A stretch of DNA of 64,000 bases from Pohlia nutans (GCA_022496805.1 CM040100.1:26441009-26505008); one strand, 5' to 3'; positions 20,690 to 32,345 are shown, counted from the stretch's first letter. Made by a program: numbers and translations. Notes: generated by a model not told the origin, from the sequence alone.

Positions 20690-21130
20690 GGGCGGGCCGT
20701 CCACGCCGATGAATGTCTCCGTCCAACCGACGGGTGGGCCGTCCCGCCGACGGACAGACCGTCTCGCCCATGGACGGCTCCGTGGAGTCGTTGGGCGGGC
20801 CGTCCAGTTCGACGACTGGCCTGTGCAGCCTATTGTCATCTCCGTCCAGTGGAGGGGGGCCGTCCAGACGACGGGCGTGTCGTCCAACCTATGGACGCCT
20901 CCGTCCAGGCGACGGGCGGGCCGTCAAGGCGTCTTGCGGTATTATAAGACACCGGGCGGGCCGTCCAGGCGTCCGGAGGGCCGTCTGGGCGTCCGGCGGG
21001 CCGTCCAGGCGACGGGCGGGCCATCAAGGCGTCTTGCGGTATTATAAGACACCGGGCGGGCCGTCCAGGCCTCGGGAGGGCCGTCTGGGCGTCGGGCAGG
21101 CCGTCCAGGCGACCGACGGGCCGTCCAGTT
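20690..21130. repeat. GACGG array 5 with a ~100-bp higher-order duplication
   Basis: Units of GGGCGGGCCGTCCAGGCGACG (one base changed at most) repeat every 21 bp. A block containing GCGTCTTGCGGTATTATAAG occurs at about 20930 and again at about 21030, so the array also duplicated at ~100-bp scale. The array sits directly upstream of a TATA box and the kinase-like gene. Confidence 0.85.
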
Positions 21131-21137
21131 GTAAACC

Positions 21138-21146
21138 CTATATATG
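21138..21146 (+). promoter_or_regulatory. TATA box of the kinase-like gene
   Basis: CTATATATG follows the last GACGG unit and lies ~200 bp before the ATG at 21341. An AAACCCTA telo-box half-motif (21133-21140) overlaps it. Confidence 0.5.
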
Positions 21147-21340
21147 TGCGTCACCTCGTTATTTTGCAGCACATTTGGGTCTCTCTTGCGCTGACGGTGC
21201 TCTTCTGTCTTGGATTGGTAACAGTCCATGCTCAAGAGCGCGGGTGCTTGCAGAGGGACTCCGAATTGCTTGGAGGAGGGGGGGTTTTTTTGAAATTTCA
21301 TCCTTGAAACCCTAATCGCAGTGCATCACACGTTGCTCCC

Positions 21341-22996
21341 ATGGCCGGGTATGGACATTCGAAACGCAAAGTGGATGACTGGTTCACGGGGAATGCGGAA
21401 TCCAATCCTGAAATATCCCCTGACACACATGAATGCATATCTGAAGCCGCTGACGCAGGTGTGGCCAATCCGTCAGGCGCTGGAGAGTCTTCGAAACCCA
21501 AGAAGAAGGGGCAGCGAAGGAATAGGCACAAGCCTGCAAACTCCCCTGGGTGGCCCACCAAGGCTGCCACAACAAAGGTGCATGAAGTGGCGTTGCACTT
21601 TTTCCAGCAATATTCGACCACACAGCTGAATGTTGCTTACATAAAGCAGGGTATGGTTGGAATTGACAAGTTAGAAATCCATTTGGATTGACTGTTTTGG
21701 GCCACTATGCAAGAGGACGAGTGGGACGAAGAACGCAAGAAGGAAGATTTCGAGAGATGGTTAGAGGAGCAAGTGCAAACTTGCATCTTCAACCTCGGCC
21801 ATGTCGCGGAAAAATTGATGGGGATAAGACGGGAGATCAAGCCCAACCCTAAACTGCGCGACGTGCACCAAAAAGTGTTTTGGTGGCACGATGCTGTAAA
21901 GGGTTTTGCTAAGCAAGGCCTGCACGGGGCTCCTTGGTGGCAAAAAAGCCGGGAGTTTGCCTTTGGACAAGGGGCAGCCGGTGGCGTAGTGTTCTTGGAG
22001 AAAGGGGTCGTGGTGGTTCCGTTATCAGGCTCTTCGGTACGAGGGGGGAATGGGAGAGTGCGTAGAGTGACGCTTCAGAACTCCCGGCACATTCCGTCGC
22101 ACATGGAATTAGCAGGGAAATTGCCGCTGGACATTGGAAATTGGAAGAGAGCGAGGGAGAAGTTGTCGATCGAGGCACTGGTCTGTCCATGCACACACCT
22201 TGGGGTCATTAAGTTTTTTGCCCTCAATGACACCACGATGGAATGCTATGCTCAATGGTGGAATGGGAGGACGCTGAAAGATATGTTTGAAGTGGACCAC
22301 GATTATCGCGAGCCGGATGAGATAGGGGACATTGGATATGATCCAAATCCACAAACATTGCAAAAAAGAAAACGTCTTATGGCGTACAGACGGAATCGTA
22401 CGGAGTTGGTGTGGGCATTGGTGTGCATAGTGGACGCAGTACAACAAGATCGAGTTCTGCACAACGACATCACCCCATCAAATATATTGCTCCATTTCCC
22501 GGATGAAAGTGGATTGATCGTGTGGATCGGGATATGCGATTGGGGAATGGGCAGCCGCATCAAAGAGGAAACACCATCCTTGTACTCCCACCGAAGCATT
22601 TCCAAATTAGAGAACTCGAGGGCAAGCCGGTGGTATGTGGCTCCAGAGATGCACTACCTCGTTGGAGAACATGGAAGCGATCTATCTCCAAGCCGTGTGC
22701 GAAAGCCATGTTATAACATACACACAGACGGCTACTTGGTTGGGAAAATAGCGCAGCGTATATGGAAAGAGGACCGGAAGAATGTTCGAATGATTCCAGA
22801 CAACACTGCAGCAATGTATTTTGACAGGATATTGAAAGAGTTATGTGCTCCAAAATCCAAGGATCGACGTTCAGTTACGCATGCGGTGAGGAGCCTTGAA
22901 GGGAATCCAACTTTCTGGGCTCCACCGCAGTGTTGCTACCGCGAGACTCGCAAGGAACAAGATATCTTGGCGAAGCAGAAGGAGATCGAAGAATAG
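21341..22996 (+). pseudogene. Kinase-like protein gene with one in-frame TGA
   Basis: One frame runs from MAGYGHSKRKVDDWF (21341) to 22996, interrupted only by TGA at 21689-21691. After a basic N-terminus comes a glycine-rich loop (FGQGAAGGVVFLEKG), then HNDITPSNILLHF in place of the catalytic HRDxxxxN loop. Next are CDWG in place of DFG and RWYVAPEM in place of the APE motif. Asp and Asn of the catalytic loop are kept; the usual VAIK Lys is not evident. Fold is clearly protein kinase; activity is uncertain. The stop could be real, or the gene could start at the next Met (21707). Confidence 0.7.
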
Positions 22997-23214
22997 ACAA
23001 AGGTAAATAGTATTCACTCAGAAGAGTGCGAATTAGGAGATGAGGTTAGTGTTTAGTATAGCATAGGTGTGTTCCACCGTGCGGGGTACGCTTCTGACCC
23101 TTTTTGTACGAACTTTACATCGATATATAAATAAATGCCCATGTTCACAACTCTCATTGCACGCGTATTACGTTTGGATAATGGTTTGGGTCCGTCGTGG
23201 AGCCTCTGTGTTAC
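22997..23214. other. 3' flank of the kinase-like gene
   Basis: No supported feature. Confidence 0.3.
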
Positions 23215-23880
23215 TACAGGACCGTCCAACGAGATGGACGAATTGTACTAGGGCAAGAGCGTCCAGTCCGGTCCGTCCACGGTTTGACCGTCCAACCCAG
23301 TCTGTCAACCCGAGACCGTCTAGGAGGGACCGTCCAACTTGTCCGATTGACCATCCAACCAAGCCCGTCCCACCTGGCCATCCAACTAGGCCCATCGGAC
23401 GTGCCCGTCCAACTAGGCCCATCGGACATGCCCGTCCAACTAGGCCCGTCCCACGTGGGCGTCAAACTTGGCCCGTCTGATCTGGCCGTCCAACTAGGCC
23501 CTCCGATCTGGCCGTCCAACAAGGCCGTCAGATCTGGCCGTCCTACTAGGCCCGTCGCAACCGGACGTCTAACTAGGCCCGTCCCACCTGGCCATCCAAC
23601 TACGCCCGTCAGATCTGGCCGTCCAACTAGGCCCGTCCGACCTGGTTGTCCAACTAGGCCCGTCCGACATGGCCGTCCAACTAGGCCCGTCAGATCTGGC
23701 CGTCCAAGTAGGCCCGTCCCACTTGGCCGTCAAACCCGGCGCATCCAATCTGGCCGTCCAAATAGATCCTAACCGTCAAAGCCGGCCCGTCCGAGCTGGC
23801 CGTCTAACCAGGCCCAACCCACGTGTGCGTCCTACCCGGCCCGTCCCACCGGGCCGTCCAACCCAGTGTCGACAAAATCC
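23215..23880. repeat. GACGG-related array 6, 27-bp period
   Basis: About 24 units like GCCGTCCAACTAGGCCCGTC followed by CCACCTG repeat every 27 bp. The CCGTCC core is shared with the 21-bp arrays but the spacer differs. Nine-residue peptide repeats in the ORFs here are artefacts of the period. The array lies just upstream of a TATA box and the hAT gene. Confidence 0.88.
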
Positions 23881-23924
23881 GTTGGGTGCACGTGCAGTAA
23901 CCCTGCCCCCGGCCACCCTCCCAC

Positions 23925-23932
23925 TATATAGG
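23925..23932 (+). promoter_or_regulatory. TATA box upstream of the hAT transposase
   Basis: TATATAGG follows CCCTCCCAC and lies about 240 bp before the ATG at 24167. Confidence 0.5.
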
Positions 23933-24166
23933 AGGCTCTTGAGGCTTTTGCCAACACCTTTCCTTGGTGTGCTCTGGTCTTCCGACCTGGTTGGTGTACA
24001 ACCATTGCGTTAGAACGGAGCCCAGGAAGAGTGGGTTGGAGGAGCACAGGCTGTTACACCAGCAAGTGTTTTGCCCCAACCGCACTACATTCAGAATACT
24101 AATTGTGTGTTCCCTTGTGTTTTCTTGTGGGCAGTGTGGGGCTGTGGGCCATAGTTAATAGAGGCA

Positions 24167-27100
24167 ATGGGAGGGGGGAGGACCTTATGGGAGCCATGGT
24201 ATATTATAAAACTTGATGGTGAAATGGAGTACAAACTATGTTCAACAGCAATCAGCTACCGGAAGGACCGCCTACTGTGGCATTTGGGTTGGAGGCGGGA
24301 TGAAAACATATCAGGGGTCAGACGTTGTACTAAAGCGAGTGCAGCTGTGAAAGCTTTGTTTCATAATTGCGGGGATAACGTGCCCCCAACTCTTGAGGTT
24401 GAGAACGACCGCGAGATGGAGGATACGTCACCGGCAACAAATCCCGTGCACGGGCCGCGCAGAGAGAGGAACATGGAGGCATTGGTGTCAATGTCAGTAG
24501 GAGGAGGGGGAAACACCACTGTCATGGGTTCACACGTTCGTTCATCGGAGCCGCTAGAGTCAAATGTAACACCCATCCGAACCATGAGGCAAGTATCATT
24601 ACCGGAAGGTATGAATACATCGAATAAACAACTGTTGGACAAGAAGTGGGCTACTTTCTTTTATGAGGCTAACATACCGTTCAACGTGGCAAAGCACCCC
24701 GCTTTTGTAGACGCAGTTGAGGCAACGTCCAAATCCAAAGTCGTTTACAAGCCTCCCCCGTACAATGCGATTTGGACAAAGCTTATGAAAGCCGCAAAGG
24801 ACGAGGTCGCAACAATGGTGAACGAGAAAACAAAGGGCTCGATCCACAAGTATGGCGTGACGATTTGCTCAGATGGATGGGACAATGTGACAAACCGACC
24901 CGTTGATCAATGTTATATTGGCATGTACAAGCGGAGAGGTTTTTCTGGGTTCGGTTGACACTACGGGAGAACGTAAAGACGCAAATTACGTGGTAAATTG
25001 CATGATCAATTACATTGAGGCGGTTGGCGCAGAGAACGTGGTACAAGTTTGCACTGACAACGCTGCAAACATGATTGCAACGGGCGAACTGTTGGTACGT
25101 CGATTCCCACACGTTTATTTTCAAGGGTGTGCTGCACACGCTTTAGATCTCTTATTGGAAGACTGGGGGAAGGAAAGATGGGTGAAACACATGATGAAAC
25201 GTGCGCGGGCCATAGTGTCTTTCATTCGCACGCACCACATGCCGCTTGCCATATTCCGTCGACATTCTCCGAATTTGATACTGAAGAATCCGGCTGAAAC
25301 ACGGTTTGCAACTACATTTCTAATGGTGGATCGGTTGGTGAAAGTCCGACAAGCCGTGGAGCAGACGGTCGTGGACCCGGATTGGAACGACTACGTGGAC
25401 AGACTAACGAAACCGGCAACAAGGACGAAAGCAAACACGGCTAGACGATACGTGCGATCAGATGGGTTCTGGGGGACCTGTGTAAATTTCGTGCACATGG
25501 TGGAGCCCGTGTTAGTAGCGTTGCGCGAGTTCGACGGGAAGCACCCATGCATAGGCAAAGCATGGTTAGTAATGAAGAATGTGGAGAAGCACGTCTTTTC
25601 GTTACGGGACCCACCATTTTCACTGAACGAGGAACTTGCCGAGAGCGCGGAAGACCAATTTCAGTCCCGCTGGCACATGTTGAGGACAGATCTGCACTAC
25701 GCAGGCGCTCTCTTGAATCCCTATCTACTGGACGAGGTCACCCTGATAGATGACCGGGAGGCTACAGAGGCCGTAGTCAGAGTGTTGCGCAAATTAACGA
25801 CGAACGACGTTGCATTCGCATCAGCGTTGTCAGAATATCAGTCATTCAGGGACCACCGAGGAATATTTGCTAGACTTCCAGTCGCGGCTGCGTTGAATTT
25901 GGAACCACATGAATGGTGGGACCTACTTGGCGCTGGAGCTCACACGCTTGCACCGATTGCAAAACGGATTCTTGCACAAGTGTGTTTTGCTTCATCTTGC
26001 GAACGAAACTGGAGCATGTACTCATTTGTACACAACAAGGTCCGCAACCGACTAACATCCGAACGAGTAGAAGAGTTGGTTTACATTTACACCAACGCAA
26101 GGACCCTCCGAAATAGGGGCGGCGGAAACTCCGTAGCATGGTATGCGAACAACATGTTGTCTGAAGACTCTATGACGGAGGAATCTGATGGTCTGGACCG
26201 GGGGTCTATATTTTCTGATTCAGATAATTATGACTCGGACGACGACGATGATGGACCATTTGGCGGGAACCCTAGAAGGGGACCAAGAAGCCCGCTAATT
26301 GACCCAGCTGTGTTTGATTTTAATGATGTTGACAATAACTACGGCGACGACGACGGAGACAACGGTGGAGGGCCGGAGCTAGCCAATCCAATGGACAATG
26401 GTGAGAACGAGGATGTCCCTGCAGTACCGCCAATACCAGAAAACAACAATGACACTATAGTGGTTGAAGAGCCAGCAACTATGGTAAGCCTCGAGGAGCA
26501 ACAAGATGGACAAGGAGAGGAGGCTAATGAAGTAGTTGGTACCCAAGAATCGTCTCCAAATTCTCCACACCGAGAAGGTAATTCAGGTGATCGACGGGAA
26601 ATGGAACCGGTACAGTTGCAAGCAGCCTTTTGTAGGCTTCGTCGCCCCCCGTCGGACAGTGTGGATGTTTTTACTCCATCCACCCAAGATTCATCAGTAC
26701 CGTCCTCGTCAGCAATGCCCCCGACACGCCCCCGTGAAATTGGTCCATCGATAGGTATGCGGTTGACCGGTTTAAGCCCAACTTTGAATATGACACTGCG
26801 CACGAGAGAAATCCGACCGATAGAAAGAAGTGGACCTCAAAAGGACCAATCCCCAGAAGCGTCCACGAGAACAACTCCCTCGCCTTTCTCACAACGACCG
26901 TGCAACTCCAACTACCCGGGCCACCCGCAGAAATAAGCGTATGCGGCAATCTACCCAACCGTTCGCTGGCGAAGTCAATTTAGGAGGGCCAAATACAGAT
27001 GGTGTGCTGGATGCAAGCGGTCGACGACCTCTAAAAACACTTTCCTCTCATGAACCACGCATCGGAAACCGACGTCGCAACGGCCCTGCCGGGAGTAGCA

Positions 27101-27285
27101 GTACAAGATCTGACGATAATGAAACCACAGACGACACCGCAGGTAATAGCGGTGAGGTTCCGAGAGACAGTGATTTCGTAGTGAACCGACCAGGCCCACC
27201 CCCAAGCCCGGACAATGATAGAGCGGACCAAGGAGCACCTAACGCTGGCACCTCTGTCCGAGTAACTAGGAATGCAGTACATTGA
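24167..27285 (+). pseudogene. hAT-superfamily transposase (DUF659 type), two frameshifts
   Basis: The first frame (24167-24958) has a BED-like N-terminus (WYIIKLDG, KLC, LLWHLGW) and the start of DUF659 (FFYEANIPFNV, then TICSDGWDNVTNRP). At about 24902 one extra base shifts the frame; the sequence then continues as GEVFLGSVDTTGERKDANY, QVCTDNAANM and CAAHALDLLLEDWGKE. The hAT dimerisation region is present (WWDLLGAGAHTLAPIAKRIL, SSCERNWS, VHNKVRNRL). A long acidic, low-complexity tail follows. A second shift between 26830 and 26936 moves the basic C-terminus into another frame ending RVTRNAVH. hAT terminal repeats were not found. Confidence 0.85.
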
Positions 27286-27639
27286 GGGTTATAACTTATG
27301 CCTCTAAGACATACAGGGCTTAGGGTAGCTTCTCGTGCAATGCTTAGGCATTGGGCATACGGTATACATTATTATACTCCGATATGTAATCGCCATGTTT
27401 TCCTTCACTGTTATTTCAAATAAATAATCAAAATGGGGATTCATTTTCCTACGTATATGTGTACACTGTACAGTACAGATGATGCACAAACCATGTCCAA
27501 AGTCGTGACCATGCCAATAATCATACGCAGTGTGGCCTTGTGGATGGTTGGTTTGTAGTGTGCCCTTCTAAAGTGCAATTTCGTTTCATTTGTTCCAAAA
27601 ATTAAAATCTGAACACTCTGCCAGGTAATTAAGTTGACG
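27286..27639. other. 3' flank of hAT gene
   Basis: No supported feature. Confidence 0.3.
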
Positions 27640-27835
27640 GGTTGGCCGTCCAATTGGCACGCGGGCCAATCCAGCAGTCCAGTCAACGGGCGTGCGGGCC
27701 AAACCGTCCAGTCGCCGGGCGGGCTGTCCGGTCGACGCCCGGGCACCTTAAACCGTCCGGTCGACGGGCGGGCCGTCCAGTCCGCCAAGTCAACGGGCGG
27801 GCCGTCCAGTGGACGGCTACCTGGACGGCCTTGGA
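27640..27835. repeat. GACGG array 7
   Basis: About nine degenerate units (GTCGACGGGCGGGCCGTCCAG type) near the 3' side of the hAT gene. It is the last GACGG array in the window; none occurs to the right. Confidence 0.75.
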
Positions 27836-28009
27836 TGAAATTCATCCAGATAATTTACTTTGGGTAAACCGCAAGGGTAAAAATTTCCACATTTTTTACC
27901 TTCGCGTCGGGATGCAAACGGGATCCTGACGCGTCACGACGTGTCGCGACTGACGCGTCACGACATCCTAACGGAAATCAGTGGCGTCACGTCGGGATAG
28001 ACAACCCTG
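27836..28009. other. CpG-rich stretch with repeated TGACGCGTCACGAC
   Basis: TGACGCGTCACGAC occurs twice (about 27927 and 27952), and a GGCGTCACGTCGGGAT variant follows. The core is palindromic (TGACGCGTCA). No ORF. Confidence 0.45.
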
Positions 28010-28985
28010 GTTGCTCGTCGTGATGTTGTGACCTTGTGGGCCGTGGCTCCTCATAGTCCAAGTCTTGGTGCGACGAGCACCTTGATCTCAAATGTTTTTG
28101 ATCACCCTTGTTCTCCGAGGATGTGGCTCAGGGCCGAAGGCTTACTTTTGCCCCTATCACTTGATCAAACTTTCGTGGTCTAGTCATCGCTGGGGAGGGC
28201 GTGGTGTCTTCGTGCTGGATCTAGTGCTCTTTGTGGTGGTGTTGGACTGTTGGTCGTGATAATCGTGGTTAAAGTGGCCGTGGGGCCATTATGGTGGTGT
28301 CGGTGTTGATGCTTGTCGTGTCGTCATGACCTTTTTGGACTGTGGCAAGATCGTGCTGCTCCGGGTCTTGGTGTCACAAGCACCATGATCTGAAATATTT
28401 TTGATCACCCATGTTCTCCGAGGATATGCCTCAGGGCCGAAGGCTTATTGTTGCCCACATCACTTGATCAAAACATTCAGATGGTAGTGGTGACGTGGTC
28501 GTGGCGAAGGTGGCCATGGTCTCGTCGTGATGGTGCTGGTAGTGCTGGCCCTAGTGTTCCTCGTGGTTGTGCTGGTCGTGACCATTGTGTTGTCCCCTGT
28601 ATCTTTGTAGCCGTGGTGTGGTCGTGGAGGTGCTGGTGGTGATGCTTGTGGTGTCATTGTGACCTTGAGCACTGTGGCAAGCTCGTGGTAATCCAGGTCG
28701 TGATGTGACGAGCACCATTATCTCAAACATTTTTTATCACCCCTGTTGGTCGAGGATGTGGCCTCGGGGCCGACGCCTTAATCTAACCCCCCATAGTTGA
28801 TCAAAATTCTAAGATGGTCATGGGCATGTGGGTGGTGAAGTTGTGGTGAGGGCGGCCATGGTCTTGTCGTGATGGTGCTGGTCGTATTGGCCCTAGTGTT
28901 CTTCGTGGTGGTGCTGGTCGTGACCATCGTGTTTTCCCCTGTATCTTTGTGGCCGTGGTGTGGTCGTGGAGGTGCTGCTGGTGAT
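28010..28985 (+). repeat. Tandem array of the ~300-330-bp TGATCACCCC family, three units
   Basis: Landmarks GACGAGCACC/CACAAGCACC start at about 28072, 28375 and 28707. Each is followed by TTTTTGATCACCC or TTTTTATCACCCC, a CGAGGATRTG segment and TTGATCAAA. Between landmarks is G/T-rich sequence (GTGGTGGTG type). The family is present once at 3.3 kb. Confidence 0.8.
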
Positions 28986-28987
28986 GC

Positions 28988-29224
28988 CACTATAACAAAA
29001 CATGGTAAAAAAAAACCGCACTCAAATTTGAGTGCGGTTCTTTTTGCCATGTTTTTGTGCGCATATTTTTCACTACAATGTACACTTGATTTGGAATGGA
29101 TTGAGTGACTACAGAACAATATTTTCACTCGTTCAATCATTTTAAGGTTTTCAGATTGAACATATAGAAATTTCCATACAAATTCAATTTCATTAAAGCT
29201 TCCCACGTGCATGCACTTCCACAT
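28988..29224. mobile_element. CACTA-type MITE, partial or diverged copy A
   Basis: Starts CACTATAACAAAACATGG followed by A-rich sequence and a CCGCACTCAAATTTGAGTGCGG hairpin-like block. No matching right end; copy B begins at 29225. Confidence 0.6.
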
Positions 29225-29556
29225 CACTATAACAAAACATGGTAAAAAAAAACCGCACTCAAAATTGACTGCGGTTCTTTTTGCCACGTTTTTGTGCATG
29301 CGCGCGTAGTGGGCTGTTAGCTTCTTTTGCAATTTCTGACTACAATGTTTTTAATTTTGGGGCGTGTAATATACCGTTGGAAAGGTATTGAAAATACCTT
29401 TCCAATGGTATATTACACGCCCCAAAATTCCAAAAATTGCAGTCGGAAATTGCAAAAAACAGTGGCTGCGCGCGTAGTGGGTATGCACAAAAACGTGGCA
29501 TAAAGAACCGTAGTCAATATTGAGTGCGGTTTTTTTTACCATGTTTTGTTATAGTG
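29225..29556. mobile_element. CACTA-type MITE, complete copy B with CAT target duplication
   Basis: 332 bp. Ends are CACTATAACAAAACATGG and CCATGTTTTGTTATAGTG. A CAT trinucleotide flanks each side (29222-29224, 29557-29559), the 3-bp duplication typical of CACTA elements. The interior is a foldback whose arms meet at GGAAAGGTATTGAAAATACC (about 29379). It has no ORF. Confidence 0.85.
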
Positions 29557-29638
29557 CATGCATGCACTAATTAATCAATCAACTAATTGTACATAAATAT
29601 GTGCTTACATTTAGACATTTAATTGTACGAGCATACAT

Positions 29639-29918
29639 CATCATAACAAAACACGGTAAAAAAAACCGCACTCAAGTTTCATTGCGGTTTTTAATTAATT
29701 TTGACCACGTTTTAGTGCATGCGCTCGTAGTGGGCTGTTAGCTTCTTTTGCAATTTCCGACTGCACTTTATAAAATTTTAGAGTGTGTAATATAATGTTG
29801 GAAAGGTATTTTCAATACCTTTCGAACAGTATGTTACACGCCCCAAAATTCCAAAAACCGTAGTTGGAAATTGCAAAAAACAGTGATTGCGCGCTTAGTG
29901 GGCTTGCACAAAAACGTT
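29639..29918. mobile_element. CACTA-type MITE, right-truncated copy C
   Basis: Starts with a degenerate CATCATAACAAAACACGG, follows copy B through the central palindrome near 29800, and stops around CACAAAAACGTTG without the right terminus. Confidence 0.7.
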
Positions 29919-31100
29919 GTCAATTAAAGTACATTGCGTGCACACATCTTGCATTATTTGTGCAGGTTTGAACAAGATAGTTGGTTTTCATGTACACGTA
30001 TATATATATACACATATAACTCAATCAATCTTGTTAAACAAACATACGTACACAACTCAAAAAAAAATTGCAGCTAATTTAATTCAATTCACGTACATGT
30101 TCGCTACACGCATACAGGTCGCTTGTGCACATAAATGCATGCAAAATTGTTTTCACAATTAAGAATTTACAACCTCGGTCCACTTCCTTGTCCATCTTTT
30201 TACCTCCTTCTGTACGTTACACTAGATAATTAATTATAGAGCCACTTCCTAGCTACAACATTCATTTCATTGTTACTACCTAATTACGCACATATATATG
30301 CTTCCTCTTTAATTATGTGTCGGCCACAAGTACATCTGCAACTGCTAATTAACATGCATACGCAAGCATGCATATACATACATATGTCATCAGCAATTGT
30401 AGTGGCAAACATATATGCATGCATTCATTCATATTAATGACAACTACCAATGCAAACATGCATCTGCATATATGCGTAGCTAGCTTCGTACGTACAGTTC
30501 AAGATAATTCACACGCACACTCTGTCAAATATACACAATGACAAAATTGTTTTCATTACAAGATGCATGTGCACTACATACTTACTCACATGCATTTCTA
30601 AATTTGCATGCGAGTGCACACATATACATAAATATGTAATTCCCACTTCTTACTGCAAACATGATTTACATTACTTACGTTGCGCATGTGGGCAACCTTA
30701 CTTGTGCGCCCGCGCTTGTGGCCACACTCGTACTTATAGCAACCTATATCATGATTTCTTTAGCTACCACATAGTACAAGAACACTATGCAGTTGGTCTT
30801 TATTACCAACTGTAAATTTTCATTTTCTCTCCTTCACTTCACTAGCTTTCATTTCTATACTTTGAATGCTGTCCCATCTCCAACATGTTGCTAACATTCC
30901 AGGACATATGTTAGCAACAAACCAGAAACATCAAACATGCATCCAGTACATTTCACAACATTGTTACAACACAAAAACCCTTTCGCACGAAAACAATGAC
31001 ATCTAATAAAAGAACTCCAGTACGCAGGACAATCGACTACAATCGACTTCAAACTTCTCAAACTGGAATCCATTTGTTTGCAAAAAATCCAGTACAAAAA
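29919..31100. other. AT-rich region without genes, many ATGCATGC motifs
   Basis: Contains TATATATATA, repeated CATGCATA/ATGCATGC palindromes and short poly-A tracts. No supported ORF. It may include the 3' end of the CACTA element, but I could not place a terminal CACTA motif. Confidence 0.35.
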
Positions 31101-32345
31101 ATCTTGGAGTGCACATAAAAAATCTCACCGATTCACAACCGGCCTTGCCGTACTTGGCGACTTCCGTAGCGTCTGTGACCTCGTCTACCTCTTCCACGAG
31201 CTCCAACTTCATGAGGTCTTTCACCAGTCACTAATGCGTTCAATCGAGCCACCTCTGCTTCGGGAACAACATCGCCATCATATCGAATTCTCGGCCTGAA
31301 TTCCGCAGCATTCAAATCCACTGGCAAATTCAGGCCTTCATAATTTCCACTTATTCCTAGCATTTGCTCGTCCTCGGTATCCACCACCCATCTTGACCAA
31401 GGCTCCTTCTGCACAACGATCTTCCATGCCGGTTGCCTCCAGTCGTCGATGAAGAAAACCTGTGTATAATATACGAAGAAAAAAAAGGTTTCAAATTTCA
31501 TATTGCAAGAGTAATACCCGTATTGGCACTTCTCTTCGACCATGACTAATATGCGAATCTGACATTCCATTGTTGCCTCCGGGAAATCTTTAACATTATA
31601 TTAAACTTTCATGCAATACCATAACATATGTATTCAGGCCCGATGTGTTTGCATTTGAATAGTACCTAGAAAGGGCCACCATCGACAACCTCAATGAAAC
31701 TCCTACTGTCCTCTTCATCTTGGTAATGAAGGTTGCTTTTGCCAGCTTCAAACACATTCACTCTACATTCCTCTTTACTTATTTCAGGACCACATATACC
31801 TGATGCACCGTTGCTGGAAGAACGTAAGGTTCACGCATAGCTGCAACACGGTCATTGTATCTCACCGTCGTGAATCCGTATTCGTCTACCATTGTTGACG
31901 GCATGTTTCCATTCCCGTTTCGAATCCATGAACCCTGCATCACTACTCTTCGTCTAGCAGAATACCGAACTACAATTATGTCTTTCAAAACACCGACCAT
32001 ACTCACACCAACACTCCGACCTTCCTCAGCGCCACATACACATGCTATGCCATAATCTTGTGTAACATACCCGCCTTCAAAATTATCTTCATGAACTCTG
32101 TAGTCATTTCCATACGCCCACATTTGTTTGTAAGACTCGACATGCACGCCGGGAGGTTGAGACAAGCGTCGTAGTTCAAGGTCAACATTACCAACTCCGT
32201 GCATGCTGATGAGAGATGTCGTGTACTCACTAAGCCATTCTACAAAATTTGGCAGATCATCCCGAATGTGTGCTGGATATACAATTTGTTGCCTTCTTGG
32301 CAGTCCCCTTGCTGCAGCTTCTCTCTCATACTGTTGCCTCTCCAC

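Noticed and set aside
23168..24013. Proline/arginine-rich repeat ORFs (RPTRPV type)
   Set aside because: Product of the 27-bp array; overlapping frames on both strands are equally open.
27925..27970. Palindromic TGACGCGTCA pair as a recombination or attachment site
   Set aside because: Only two loosely spaced copies, with no partner site and no recombinase gene in the window.
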